DNA of 64,000 nucleotides, taken from positions 2,321,001-2,385,000 of the forward strand of contig JAFFSR010000395.1 in the NCBI GenBank assembly GCA_017163975.1, written 5' to 3'. Source of the DNA: Anastatus disparis. Lineage: Eukaryota; Arthropoda; Insecta; Hymenoptera; Eupelmidae. The translations under genes were made by a program, and so were the position numbers. Position 1 is the first letter of the stretch; the number at the start of each line of letters is the position of its first letter. Below, one piece after another: positions 1 through 10,019 of the stretch. The notes beneath the pieces are model-generated. The model was not told the origin of the DNA. It searched no databases and saw only the letters and a program-made list of their open reading frames with translations.

Positions 1-153
1 AGATTTCAAGGAAACTGGGGTATCAACATGTTAGCAGATTACTGCTGGATGATAAAAAGAGAAACAGCTGCGAAAAAAGGACAAAAACGTGTCAGAAATC
101 CACTACATCGGTCATTCGAAGAGAAACGTGTACGTAAGCGTAAGCCAATTTAA
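1..153 (+). pseudogene. 3' end of a repeated transposon-encoded protein (partial)
   Basis: The frame is open from base 1 to TAA at 151-153 and encodes about 50 residues. They match the C-terminus of the gene at 38,515-40,156: shared motifs are RFQGNW/RYQGKW, ADYCWM/ADFCWM and PLHRSFEEKRVR. So the window opens inside a second copy of that element. The family has a conserved GxW...W-M-LKR block and a basic tail, but I cannot give it a function. The 5' part lies outside the window. Confidence 0.7.
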
Positions 154-161
154 AAAAAACA

Positions 162-166
162 TCGGA

Positions 167-211
<45 letters not shown>

Positions 212-212
212 C
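162..212. repeat. (GA)n microsatellite
   Basis: A nearly pure GA dinucleotide run follows the stop codon of the transposon gene fragment. Confidence 0.9.
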
Positions 213-229
213 AAACATAGACAAAATGT

Positions 230-880
230 TAAGTTTAACGTACACAATAGGCTAAGTTAATATCTTGAATTTACAGTCAATGCTGTGAAAGACTCTAAAA
301 TTAGTATTTCAGACGTAAAATTTTTAAAAAAATCGATAAATTTACCATATACAGTTCTTGTCACCGCCCTCTAGAAGTAGTTTTTACACAATCTGACTTC
401 AAATTCATGATCAGCAATCTGAAAAACCCCCAGGATAGTATTTCCAATGTTTATCGACTCTTCAAAAGACGCATGATTAAATTTTAATATTGTTTAAATC
501 CATTTTAGGCAAAATTTCGACTTTTACCGATTTCCTCATCTTTTCAGCCCCATACAGAGGACTAGAATCGCGTTAAAAAAATTTGAAGGTATGGTTTCCC
601 GTGTATTTTTTCCCGTAGAATTCGATTTTGAAGTCCAATTAACCGTATCTCATGATTTGTTTTTTTTAGACTCGAAAAACCGCAAAAAAACCGTAAAAAA
701 TGAGGTTTTTTCAATAAAACTCTGAGAAAAGGTAGGAAAACCCTATATTTTTATTACAGATTCGGATTCAGCGTCGAAAAATACATGGGAATATGTATGT
801 CCGGTCAAAAGTTCAGACATTTTTTTTCATTTTGTGGGCCTGTGTTATTAATAACATTAAATTATCCACTAATTCAAAAA
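230..880 (+). repeat. 3' flank of the repeated transposon, shared with 40,460-40,830
   Basis: No gene is visible. The stretch around 735-860 (CGGATTCAGCG, then GTGTTATTAATA) is recognisably the same as 40,720-40,830 downstream of the second gene copy. This extends the repeated unit beyond the coding region. Confidence 0.55.
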
Positions 881-889
881 TTTTTGAAA

Positions 890-1185
890 ATGTAAATAAC
901 TGTAAATAATTATGAATAACTGTAAATAATTATGAATAACTGTAAATAATTATGAATAATCGTAAATAATTATAAACAACTGTAAATAATTGTAAATAAT
1001 TGTAAATAACTGTAAATAACAGTTAATAACAGTTAATAACTGTAAATAACTGTAAATAATAGTAATTAATAATAAATAATAGTAAATAACTGTAAATAAC
1101 TATTATTTATGTCTCAATTCCTACATTTTTAAACAGTTATTTACAATTATTTACTATTATTTACAGTTTTTCACATAAATTATTT
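890..1185. repeat. TGTAAATAAY minisatellite
   Basis: Tandem imperfect copies of a 10-20 base unit of the type TGTAAATAACTGTAAATAAT fill this stretch, including inverted versions near 1,135-1,170. No coding potential. A shorter related array lies near 17,520-17,600. Confidence 0.85.
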
Positions 1186-1199
1186 CCATATGGGTTATC

Positions 1200-2335
1200 A
1201 TCCGTTTTGTGGTTCGACGATACAGCTGGGAAAATGGACGATGTGGGTAGTGACAACGAAGATAGACGCTTATAGAAGCGTACTCTTAAATGGGAAATTT
1301 CTGCCAAAAATGAGTTACCCAGCTACTGAGGGCGCCACTAGATCCCATGTATTTTTATATCTATATATATCAAATTTTTCATATGTATAGATATACAAAC
1401 AATGTTAAAGTTGTTACCCAGCGGACGAAAAATTTAACCCAGAAGTACGCTTCTATAAGCGTCTATCTTCGTTGGTAGTGACAACCAAGGACTTGTAAAG
1501 TGACGTGAATATTTGGGCGCAAAAAAAAACTGTAGATCTTGTCGGACATTTACATGCAGATGTGTTTAATCAAGAAAAGTTATTATTAAACGACGTTGAA
1601 GTAAGAGTTCGTTTAGTGCGCTCTCGACATGGCTTTTGTCTTATGGATCCTTCAAGATACTTTGCCGTACATATAGAAGAAGCTAATATTATAGTTAGAT
1701 GAGTAAAAATCAACCCAGGTGTACTATTAGCACACGCAAAAGCACTTTCTAAAGCTACAGTTAAATACCCTCTCACAAGAGTTGAAGTCAAAGCTGTAAC
1801 AATGCATAACGGTATACATAATGAAACTCTGGATAATATTATTTTAGGACAGCTACCAAAAAGAATAATCATAGGGTTTGTTCAAAACAAGGCGTTTAAT
1901 GGAGACCAAATGCTCAATCCGTTCAATTTTGATCATTTTAACATCAATTTTCTATGTTTGTTTGCTGATGGTGTTCGAATACTTTTAAAACCATTACAAC
2001 CTGATTTTAAAGTAAAAAAGTTATACGTTGATGCATATCATATTCTATTCAGCGGCACAGGTGTCTATTTTCTCAATGAGGGAAATAAAATTACTCGTGA
2101 GTCGTATCCAAACGGTTTCTGTCTGTTTTCATTTGGTATAACAACCAATTTATCGGCAAATGAATGTACTCATTGGAATTTAATGAAACATGGAAGTGTT
2201 AGACTCGATGTCAGATTTAGCGAATATCTGACAGACACCGTCAATTGTATAATTTATGCAGAATACGACAATATTTTAGAGATTAACGCATCGCCACAAA
2301 CAGTTGTAGATTTTAATGGGTACAGCTATCAATAG
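1200..2335 (+). pseudogene. Polinton-type major capsid protein relic (F54H12.2-like family), C-terminal part
   Basis: The reading frame resembles the F54H12.2-like protein family of Maverick/Polinton elements, thought to be a jelly-roll capsid protein. Visible conserved blocks are GHLHADVFNQ, RLVRS, GVLLAHAKALSKA, YPLTRVEVKAVT, ILGQLPKRIIIGFV, PFNF, SGTGVYFLNEGN and NCIIYAEYDN. The protein is broken. The N-terminal half is absent, a MITE is inserted near 1,258-1,473, TGA stops lie at 1,501-1,503 and 1,700-1,702, and the frame shifts in the A-run at about 1,521-1,529. The final stop is at 2,333-2,335. The genes that follow (2,429-4,200) belong to the same element. I am confident of the family and that this copy is dead. 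Confidence 0.8.
1258..1473. mobile_element. MITE inserted in the capsid relic
   Basis: Inverted ends GAAGATAGACGCTTATAGAAG and its complement (1,446-1,470) bound about 216 bp with no coding capacity. The direct repeat GGTAGTGACAAC stands at 1,246-1,257 and again at 1,474-1,485, as expected of a target-site duplication. Capsid-like codons resume directly after the second copy, so the MITE landed in the gene. Confidence 0.8.
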
Positions 2336-2428
2336 ATGGCGCTTACAAATTTTATCGGATGAAAAGACATCACCGTTACTCCTCAGTATAGCTTTAATCG
2401 TTGTATTAGTCAGACAAAAAGTTAAATC

Positions 2429-2875
2429 ATGGATGTAGTTGTGGATATTCAGTGCTTAAAAGATAGCAATAATAGAGTTGTTCCAAAAGAAGTCACCATC
2501 GTAGCTTTGAACGATGATTTTAGCGGTCGTTGGATTGTCGCATCAAAAAATCGTATAAACGCTTTTAGCAGAGGCATAAGAAGAGAAAATAATTGGCTTG
2601 CAGAACATCATCATACTCGGAAAATTGGAAAAATTTACGTGAGAGGTAAACAAAAGTGGTTAATTTTATTACAGCGCGAGAAATTATAAATTTAGAATCG
2701 AATAAAGATTGCCCGTCATTTAATCAGCTACCCTAGTTAAATAAGTATTGTCTCAATCACGCTGTAAAGACACCTCATCTAAAATATACGTGTGCTCTGA
2801 GCAATGCGTACCGTTTAAAAAAATGGTTATCTTTACGACATTTGGAGCGTGATTCTGATTTTGTGTTTCAACTAC
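2429..2875 (+). pseudogene. Uncharacterised Polinton-neighbour protein, decayed
   Basis: An open frame starts at ATG 2,429 (MDVVVDIQCL) and runs 86 residues to TAA at 2,687. It is of a kind I recognise from arthropod Maverick-type regions: an N-terminal beta-strand-like VVVDIQ...VPKEV...WIVA block, then a basic stretch with IYVRGKQKWL. From about 2,670 the continuation lies in another frame (NLESNKDCPSF, later YCLNHAVKTPHLKYTCALSNAYRLKKWL) with a TAG between. So there is at least one frameshift and one stop. Function is unknown; position between capsid and protease genes suggests a virion or element protein. Confidence 0.5.
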
Positions 2876-2890
2876 CGACGCTTTTTTGCG

Positions 2891-3406
2891 ATGAACAGCC
2901 TGGAGATAATGGAGATTTTGAAGGGTATACCGTCCCACTCTGTCGGAGTGTACCCAGCAGATCAAATTCCGAAGGTATGGACGAAACCGACAACAATCGT
3001 AGTGAACACTGATGGTCATACAAAACCCGGAACGCGTTGGGTGTGTATATATGTTATTCGTAGTGGTACAGCTTGATATTTTGATAGTTATGGAATGCCG
3101 CCTTTGATACCAGATTATATTAACTGTTTACGTCGTAATTGCAATAGATTCCGTTGGAATACATTACAATTACAGAGTGAAACATCTGATATGTGTGGCC
3201 AATTTTGTATCATGTTCTTGGATTACATGACATCTGGAATGGGTTTCGAGAAATTTCTTAACAATTTTTCTACTGATTTAGTAAAGGACGATGCTGTAGC
3301 CAGAAATTATGCACCGTTCAAACATGCTGACGACAACTTTTCTGGGAATGGTTGTTCTATGATAAGATGTTTTAAAAAGTGTTGTGGTAAGCTGTCGTTA
3401 TTGTAA
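2891..3406 (+). pseudogene. Adenain-like cysteine protease relic of a Polinton
   Basis: Starting at MNSLEIMEILKGIP, the frame carries the adenovirus-type protease order: a His-site strand (GTRWVCIYV), YFDSYG for the acidic site, and CGQFCIMF for the nucleophile Cys. In this family the first motif normally reads GTHWV; here the catalytic His position is Arg. A TGA at 3,074-3,076 interrupts the gene just before YFDSYG. The enzyme would mature capsid proteins in Polinton/adintovirus-like elements. Two independent defects (active-site loss and stop) show this copy is dead. It is clearly different from the protease at 54.7-55.1 kb, so it belongs to another Polinton lineage. Confidence 0.75.
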
Positions 3407-3770
3407 CCTGATACTTTCTTGTTGCAAAGTCATGTTTGTTACAAAGAATATAGTGAGATCAGTGTTTGGGGAATTTAATAATTCTATTGTTGGTTTCGTA
3501 GAAAACAATACTACAGCTGCAAGCCACGTGTCGATCAGACATGTTGACGATAACTTTTCTAGGAATGATAGTTACTTCCTTCTCGTAAAGTATCGCTCGC
3601 TAAAGGAATAATGAGGTCAGAGTTCGAGGAATTTAATAACAATTTTTTTGCTGATTCGGTAGAAAATAATACTGCAGCTGCAAGACACGTGTTCATCAAA
3701 AATGCTGACGATAGCTTTTCTGGGATCATTGTTACTTTCTTGCCGTAAAAGCCCGTTCGTTACAAAGAAG
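3288..3770 (+). repeat. Three decayed tandem repeats of the protease tail
   Basis: A unit of about 160-170 bases recurs three times (about 3,230-3,375, 3,455-3,570, 3,625-3,740). Translated hallmarks are the FNN/FLNNF start, V-[KE]-[DN]-[DN], A-[AS]-[RS]-[NH], then H/N-[AV]-DD-[NS]-FS-[GR]. The first copy is in frame with the protease C-terminus; later copies are broken. Confidence 0.65.
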
Positions 3771-3918
3771 TAGTGAGAGTGTATTTTCTTAGTCATCACC
3801 TCATTCCCCCCACTGTCTTTTGTGTTAAGCCTTTATATAATGAAATTATATTCATCAAGATGACAGTCATACAGTCGACATTCGTATCGTAAAAAGCTAT
3901 TAGGAAAAAAGGAAAAAA

Positions 3919-4200
3919 ATGGCGCATCAGAAGAAGAACTTTACACAGCCCATCTTTCATTCTTTCTACGGTTTGAACAAGTCATTTACGAAAATTTTAG
4001 TTGGTCTTGAATATTATAAACTACGAGATGGCAAATTTTATGCAATGGTACGCTTACTCTCACGCGATTTTCAAGGAATAACTTTCACTACGGATACGCG
4101 GAACGAGTTTAAGCTTACGTTTGGTGATACTGAAAAATATTTTGATAGTAATGCTGATGATTTGATGGAGCAAAAAAATTTAGGAATGGCTGGATTCTGA
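3919..4200 (+). CDS. Small uncharacterised Polinton-associated protein (probably truncated)
   Basis: ATG 3,919 follows a run AGGAAAAAAGGAAAAAA and gives 93 residues to TGA 4,198. The pattern FTKILVGLE...MVRLLSRDFQGITF is of a type I associate with Maverick-like gene clusters in arthropods, where the protein is normally longer and of unknown role. After the stop, about 120 bases still look related before the sequence becomes plain AT-rich DNA, so this may be a truncated copy. It is the last gene of the decayed Polinton at the left of the window. Confidence 0.4.
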   Translation: MAHQKKNFTQPIFHSFYGLNKSFTKILVGLEYYKLRDGKFYAMVRLLSRDFQGITFTTDTRNEFKLTFGDTEKYFDSNADDLMEQKNLGMAGF

Positions 4201-4324
4201 GGTGTACTAGAAGCCATACTGATAGGAACATTGAAATTGAAAGAAATTCCACCCTTATTTCTGGTCTGGTCAAAAGGTATCGACAAAGCATTGTCATGAA
4301 AAAGGTGACTAATCACAGCGCTTC

Positions 4325-4735
4325 ATGTTGATTCAATTCTAGGTGCGTTAAATTATCTTGTAGTTGTGTAATAATTATAAGCGTATTCACGATATTTATA
4401 AAATAATATTATCACTATACTTATAAAATAAGTTTTGTTCACTATACATATACTATAATTGTATCCACTATATATTTTATAAAACAATAAACAAAAAAAT
4501 ATAAAGTATACTCACCATCTTCTTTTTTATTAACCAATATTGCCCCTCATCCTAATAGAGTCGTTTTTTTTTAATTTGCAAAAGATTTTATTGATCAAAT
4601 GAATTAATTCTAATTTTTGCTTGATTAGTTTAAATAGTTTGATAAAATTTTATTAATAAATTTTGAAATTTTTCCTTTATATGCATTTTTTTAATAAATA
4701 TTATTAAAAAAGTTTGTCATCTCTAGATTAAATGG
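4325..4735. other. AT-rich DNA, no gene seen
   Basis: Low-complexity AT-rich sequence with repeated TATAAAATAA-type words. I see no reading frame, repeat end or RNA gene. Confidence 0.6.
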
Positions 4736-4861
4736 TATGTATATTATAACCACGTGACGTCACAATGACTCACTTAGCTCCTGACACCACTCAGAGGTCA
4801 TTCACCTCCGGGGAGGGTGACGAGTGGGGGTTATTTGTGACGCTCCATAGTGGTACCTATA

Positions 4862-5640
4862 CTACTTACGTGCTTGCTTCCAACGGCAAGGGAAGACCTC
4901 CCGTGCAAAAGAGGAATTAAACAGAGTCACAAGATGTTCACCAATAAATGGTAAAGCTCTAACTATCACGCTTTGCGAAATGCCATCCTCACTACGAGCC
5001 TGCGAGGAAAAATGTGAAATTGCAAAAAGTCTATTGTGAATATAAGCAGTCTTTGCATGGTCCGTCTGTTCGTCTACCACCCCACGCAACCGCAGAAACT
5101 CAAGGAGATACTGCTCGTTCACTGTTTGTATCTACGATATGTAGCATCTCTCTTACGCCGCATCTGCGAAAATTCTTCATCTATCCATGGAAACTTATTC
5201 TTATTCGGCTTGAACGCTTCCAACGGCGCCAAATTCTCGATTGCAGTGGTGAGATTGTCACAGAGGCAACCAAGTGCAGATTCAGGGTTAACCGTGTCAG
5301 TCATAAGCGGCGACCAATCACAGCCGGCAAGTTTCTCTCCCAATGCAGTTAGACAAATATTTTTATAGTTTCTATACATGATAGGTTTTTGATCTAAAGT
5401 TATAGTGTTGCAAGGCAAAGATACGTCAATCAAATTATGCTGACTGTGAAAACTCGCCGGAAGGTTCCGTGTATCAAGCACCACGTCGTTGTCATCGACA
5501 AAGATCAGGTCAATCCACGTGTGAGACGTCGGAGTATGATGCGTAGCACCGAGCTGGACCAACTGTAACAAAAGCTCAGCCGACAGCTTACTAAGAAACT
5601 TGGCATCACTGCTCTCTTTAAGGAGATCGGCATTCAAGTC
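4862..5640 (-). pseudogene. Non-LTR retrotransposon relic, endonuclease end and start of RT (CR1/Jockey type)
   Basis: Read on the minus strand, the segment encodes the end of an apurinic-type endonuclease (HHTPTSHTWIDLIFVDD), a linker ending PWIDEEFSQMRRKRDATYRRYK, and then the start of a reverse transcriptase (SEDGISQSVI, LVTLFNSSF, FPCRWKQAR). The frame changes once near 5,120 and the RT catalytic part is missing. The order and the SHTWIDL motif match the element at 19.8-24.2 kb, so the two relics belong to related families. It is a dead fragment truncated at both ends. Confidence 0.75.
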
Positions 5641-5713
5641 CCTCTTTCCAATTTCATAGGAATAGTCTGAACAAAAATTTCTTAACAGCAGGCTGGATTC
5701 GCTGTCCTTGTCT

Positions 5714-6033
5714 AATTGAGATTCTTGTTATTTACTCAAGTATTAATCGGTATATCTGCAAATCGGAGGTTAAGCGCAATAGATATTATTATTACAAATA
5801 TGTATGCACAAGAAAAAAAATCTACCGCTTTGTTTTTAAGAAAAGTAAGGAATGCGAAAATATTAGAAACATAAACTTTTACTTCGGCGTTCCTTACTTT
5901 TCTCAAAAACAGAGCGGTAGAATTTTTTTTTATTGAGCATAGATGTTCATAATAATAATAATATTTATTGCGTTCAATCTTCAATTTGAAGATACACCGA
6001 TTAATACTTAAGTAAATAACAAAAAACTCAATT
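5714..6033. mobile_element. Fold-back MITE, 320 bp
   Basis: The two halves are near-complementary over most of their length. AATTGAG...GTTATTTACTCAAGTATTAATCGG on the left pairs with the complement on the right (ending CTCAATT at 6,033). The centre also pairs: CTACCGCTTTGTTTTTAAGAAAAGTAAGG-like at 5,820-5,851 against 5,901-5,933. No coding capacity. Confidence 0.8.
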
Positions 6034-6640
6034 GTTACTCGGTCGGTATCAGATTCTACTCCGGCCTGGTCTTGAATCATTTAACAAATTAGAGTTTCTA
6101 ATAAAAAAAAAATGATACGGATAACGGATCCACAAATATCTGAATTTATCAAAAGTAATCATAATCATTATTTACATCATTTATATTTTTATAATTGATT
6201 ATAATATTTATAATAATTTAAAATTTTTAGTAAACATTTTTTAAAATAAATTATTTTTCATTATTTATATAAATATAAATATTTTTATATTTATATAAAA
6301 CAAAAAGTGATTTTAAAAAATGTAAATAAAATAGGTTCATTAGAAAAATTATTTAGAATAACTCACTTATATATTTACCTTAAAGGTAGTGTAAAAAAAT
6401 ATAATTAATTATGAAAAAATTTTATATTTATAATATATATATTTATTGAAAATTTATTTTTAATTTTTTACATAAATATAATTATATTTATTTTTCAGAT
6501 TTTAAGTATCAATGAAAAGATATTATCAATACATTATAAAATATAAATATATGTACATATTTATTATTATTATATATATATATATGAATAATCATAACAC
6601 TTTTAATATTTCTTAAATTATAAAAATGAATAATAAAAAA
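6034..6640. other. Very AT-rich DNA, no gene seen
   Basis: The sequence is mostly A and T with short TATATA runs. No supported feature. Confidence 0.6.
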
Positions 6641-6650
6641 TTATTTATAT

Positions 6651-7255
6651 TTGGAGACGGTGAATGTTTATTTAGATGTTTTTCTGTTTTTTCTATATTT
6701 AAAAATTAGATTAAAAATTGTAACACATATAATGAATCATTGGGAAAATTATAAAAATTATATAATAGGAAATAGATATCATAAATCTATAATGGAAAGT
6801 AATGATTATCGTAATTATATGTCGCAGAATGAAGAATATGGATCTGAAATAGAAATTGAAAGTTTTACAGATATTTTTTATGTACACGTTTCAGTGAATA
6901 TAGAAAATTTCTAAAATAATTTTTCTTCTGGAAATTCTACGAATATCAATAGATTAGTATTATTATTAAGTGGTACATTTGATTCATTAGAAACTCATTA
7001 CGAAATAAATGAAAATATTATAAAACATTTATCTGATTTTAAAAATAAAAATTATAATCTTAAAAAAAAATTAATTACCAATATAATAATGAAACAAATA
7101 CAAAAATAAAATATTAATGAATCTTAACAAACAAAACAATTTTCAAAATGATATTAATCCTCTTAAAAGAAAAATTAATTTTCAATTTATTAATAAAAAT
7201 AATATAAAAATTAAATTAAATATAGAAAAAATAAAATGTCAATAAATTCAAAAGA
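6651..7255 (+). pseudogene. Possible decayed AT-rich coding stretch, unrecognised
   Basis: A frame from 6,651 gives 87 residues (KNYIIGNRYHKSIMESNDY, then acidic EEYGSEIEIESF). After TAA at 6,912 the same frame continues for 57 codons (NRLVLLLSGTFDSLETHYEIN...) to TAA near 7,107. A short frame MNLNKQNNFQND... follows. The codons are almost all A/T-ending and residue composition is N/K/I-rich. It could be an old gene from a very AT-rich source or chance in AT-rich DNA. I do not recognise it. Confidence 0.25.
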
Positions 7256-7563
7256 CAAAAATATTTTTCAAAATAATAAAATTGGAAAAGAATCATTATT
7301 CTCTTAAATGTTTATAAATTTTGTGGAGTTTCATATTGAAAATAAGAAAGAAATAAGTCAAATTGTTATCAAAATGGAAAAATAAATTTATTTCCTCTTA
7401 GTGAATATGATAAAGATTTAAAATTATTAATATTATGTACTTAATATATGAATATATTAAATATTACAATGTGTATTTGTAGATTCTCAAAAATATAAAA
7501 CATCATAGAAAAATTTTTAGATATTGTTTGATAGTGAGTATAAATAATATTTTTTCTTACCCT

Positions 7564-7620
7564 CAGGGCGCAAAATAGTACATTCCTGCTCTAGGGCGGG
7601 AATGTACTATTTTGCGCCTG
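7564..7620. mobile_element. Short GC-rich hairpin, TIR GGCGCAAAATAG
   Basis: CAGGGCGCAAAATAGTACATTCC and its near-perfect complement enclose a loop of about 12 bases. It stands out as GC-rich in AT-rich surroundings and shares its end with the next hairpin. Confidence 0.65.
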
Positions 7621-7673
7621 CTTGACAATGATAGAAAATCAAATTTTTTACCCTTTGGATCAAAAAACATTAT

Positions 7674-7763
7674 GTGTACCACGGGCGCAAAATAGGGGAT
7701 TCGCGGCCCTCGTGCGAATCTCGCATCCTGGCCGGAATCCCCTATTTTGCGCCCTTGGTACAC
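7674..7763. mobile_element. 90-bp hairpin MITE, same family
   Basis: GTGTACCA, one mismatch, GGGCGCAAAATAGGGGATTC on the left is complementary to the right end. The GC-rich centre is about 30 bases. Together with 7,564-7,620 it defines a very small fold-back family with the core GGGCGCAAAATAG. Confidence 0.65.
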
Positions 7764-8445
7764 TATCTACTATTTTTATATATTCAAAAATACAAAAATA
7801 AACGTATACGTTATTTCTAATATTTTTTATTTTACCAAACATATTTAAAATATGTAATTTCTTATTTTTTAATATATAAATAAAGAAATTATTCTTTTTA
7901 TTTATTTGTTAAAAAAAATAGCATTTTTTTAAAATGTTAGAATTGATAGAGATAAATTAGCGGAGGTCCACGGTAGGCTATATGTATAGCTACGTGGATA
8001 CATAACCTAAAATTTTTTTTAATTTATTTAAAGAAGTCCTTTTGGCGTTAAACTATGTAATATAGATTCATACGGATTTTGTGAGTAAAGTGAACAAAGT
8101 GTAGTTTAATCAGTGAATTTTCTTTCTTCCACCTCACCTAAAAACACGTAGTTTAGAAGTAAATATAGGTGATTTAGTTATTGATTTCCTTTTATATCGA
8201 TTAATAATTGAAATCGGAATTCTCTCGTTATAAAGTTTTTTTTATCTCTCGCTACATTTTATTAGAGTAAATTTTAACTATTTATAATTTAAAATAAAAC
8301 GGTTGTTCATTTTTAAATAATTTTTCTTATGAAATTTTCTCTTTTTTTTCGTTATGTATATTGAGTTTACAAAATTAATCAATTTGACCTTTCTTATTTG
8401 ATAAAAATAAAAGTACAAGTAAAATAATATAAAATCTTGAGAGTC
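7764..8445. other. AT-rich DNA, no gene seen
   Basis: No frame longer than chance, no recognisable repeat end. It precedes the left inverted repeat of the large DNA transposon. Confidence 0.55.
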
Positions 8446-8449
8446 GTTA

Positions 8450-8698
8450 AGAAGATTTTCTAAATTTTGGTACTTGCCACAATCTTCCTCAGCTAATTTT
8501 CAACCAAATGACCTCAAAATTTCTAGAGATCTTCAGTTTATGTATCTTCACAAAATAACAGTTTTAGTTTAAAAAAAAATTCTTAATTTAAGTTTAAAAA
8601 GTTGTTATACACATATTCTTGTGAATTATATATGAATAATTTGATTCAACATTTACTTCAACTGATCTGATCAAAATTTTATAACTGTTATTTTGTAA

Positions 8699-8737
<39 letters not shown>

Positions 8738-9530
8738 CCATTCTTCTACTTTTTTTAAAAAGCTGGGCGCAGGTAGGTCACCGATTTCGCTGCAGCTTAG
8801 ATATATTAAAGTACTATATAAATTAGGAACTTAGCCAAAATTTCAGCCCTCTAGACCAATTTTAAGCTGTGTTATGCTCTTTGAAAGACCTGAAATTTAG
8901 TGATTTTCAGCGGTTTTTTATATAAATTCAAATGCCTGCCGAATCTTCAATTTTAATCCGATTTTGACGTTTGACCTCGCATTTTTATTTTGTCTTTTTG
9001 CCATCTTCAAAAATGATGGAAAGTGTCTATATTCAAAAATGTATAGTTTCGCAGCTAGTAGTTCAAAAGCAGAGGCATGTTTTTATCATTTTTGCCTGTC
9101 TTTAAACGTGTGTAGAAATTCTAAATCTTAATGTTTTTCAATTCTACAAAAAGTTATGTCTTTATCTTGAAGAGGACATATAATTTCTTTTTTCAGACGC
9201 TCAGAAAGACCAAAAATTGACGAAGATACGACACTTTGCAAATGTCAAAAAACTGGAAAATCAATTTTTCAGCCGTTTTCAAACTCTTATAATTTTTTTC
9301 TACCAACTTCGATTTGGACGTTCTTTGCTTTAAAAGTTTCCTTTAGACATATAGAAAACCATCAAATATATTTGCCGGTGTTTCTCGGATCGATACTACT
9401 ATAACATGACGATTTTGTAACTGAAAATTCTTTAAATTTTCAATGTTTTCAAGTGTAGCTGTGTATTATGCTCTCTCTCTCTCTCTCTCTTCTCTCTCCC
9501 TCCCTCCCTCTCTCTCTCTCTCTCTCTCTG

Positions 9531-9610
<80 letters not shown>

Positions 9611-9950
9611 ATCATGGATTATCAGTGTTATAGACCACTATCAGGCTGACAGCACATTCTCGTGATGTGATTGTTTCGTGTCTTTAATAAATGATATAAA
9701 AGAAAAAAATTTATTAATTTATGATATAATATGAATAATTGAACTTCTTTGACAATATACAATTTAAGAAATATGAATTTAAAATATTATTAGATTTTAT
9801 TTAGTATTTATAGGTTGAAATGACCGTTGAAGAAAGCATTACCGCTCAAGATTAATTTTTTTAATCTTAAAAAAACAATAGAAACAGTGTTAAAAAATTA
9901 ATTTTGCTATAGCGTCATGTTTATTTGAATTTTTTATGAATTTTCAAGCC
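8450..9950 (+). repeat. Left long terminal inverted repeat
   Basis: Complementary to 16,050-17,330 apart from a 170-bp insertion at about 8,535-8,705 and differing microsatellite lengths. The inner end lies near ATTAATTTTGCTATAGCGTC (9,898-9,917). It contains (CT)n at 9,472-9,530 and (TA)n at 9,535-9,603, mirrored by (AT)n and (GA)n on the right. Confidence 0.75.
8541..8705. mobile_element. Small MITE inside the left arm
   Basis: ATCTTCACAAAATAACAGTT (8,544-8,563) and its complement with one mismatch (8,683-8,702) bound about 160 bp that is absent from the right arm of the transposon. It is therefore a later insertion. Confidence 0.6.
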
Positions 9951-10019
9951 TAATATATCACTTTTCGAAATAATTCTTTAAGACAAATAATTTAATTGTA
10001 AATATTGAAATATTATTTA

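Noticed and set aside
5736..6080. 114-codon minus-strand frame
   Set aside because: It lies across both halves of a fold-back MITE and shows inverted-repeat symmetry rather than a protein.
9443..9649. Frame of Ser/Leu then Ile-Tyr repeats
   Set aside because: (CT)n and (TA)n microsatellites inside the transposon arm.
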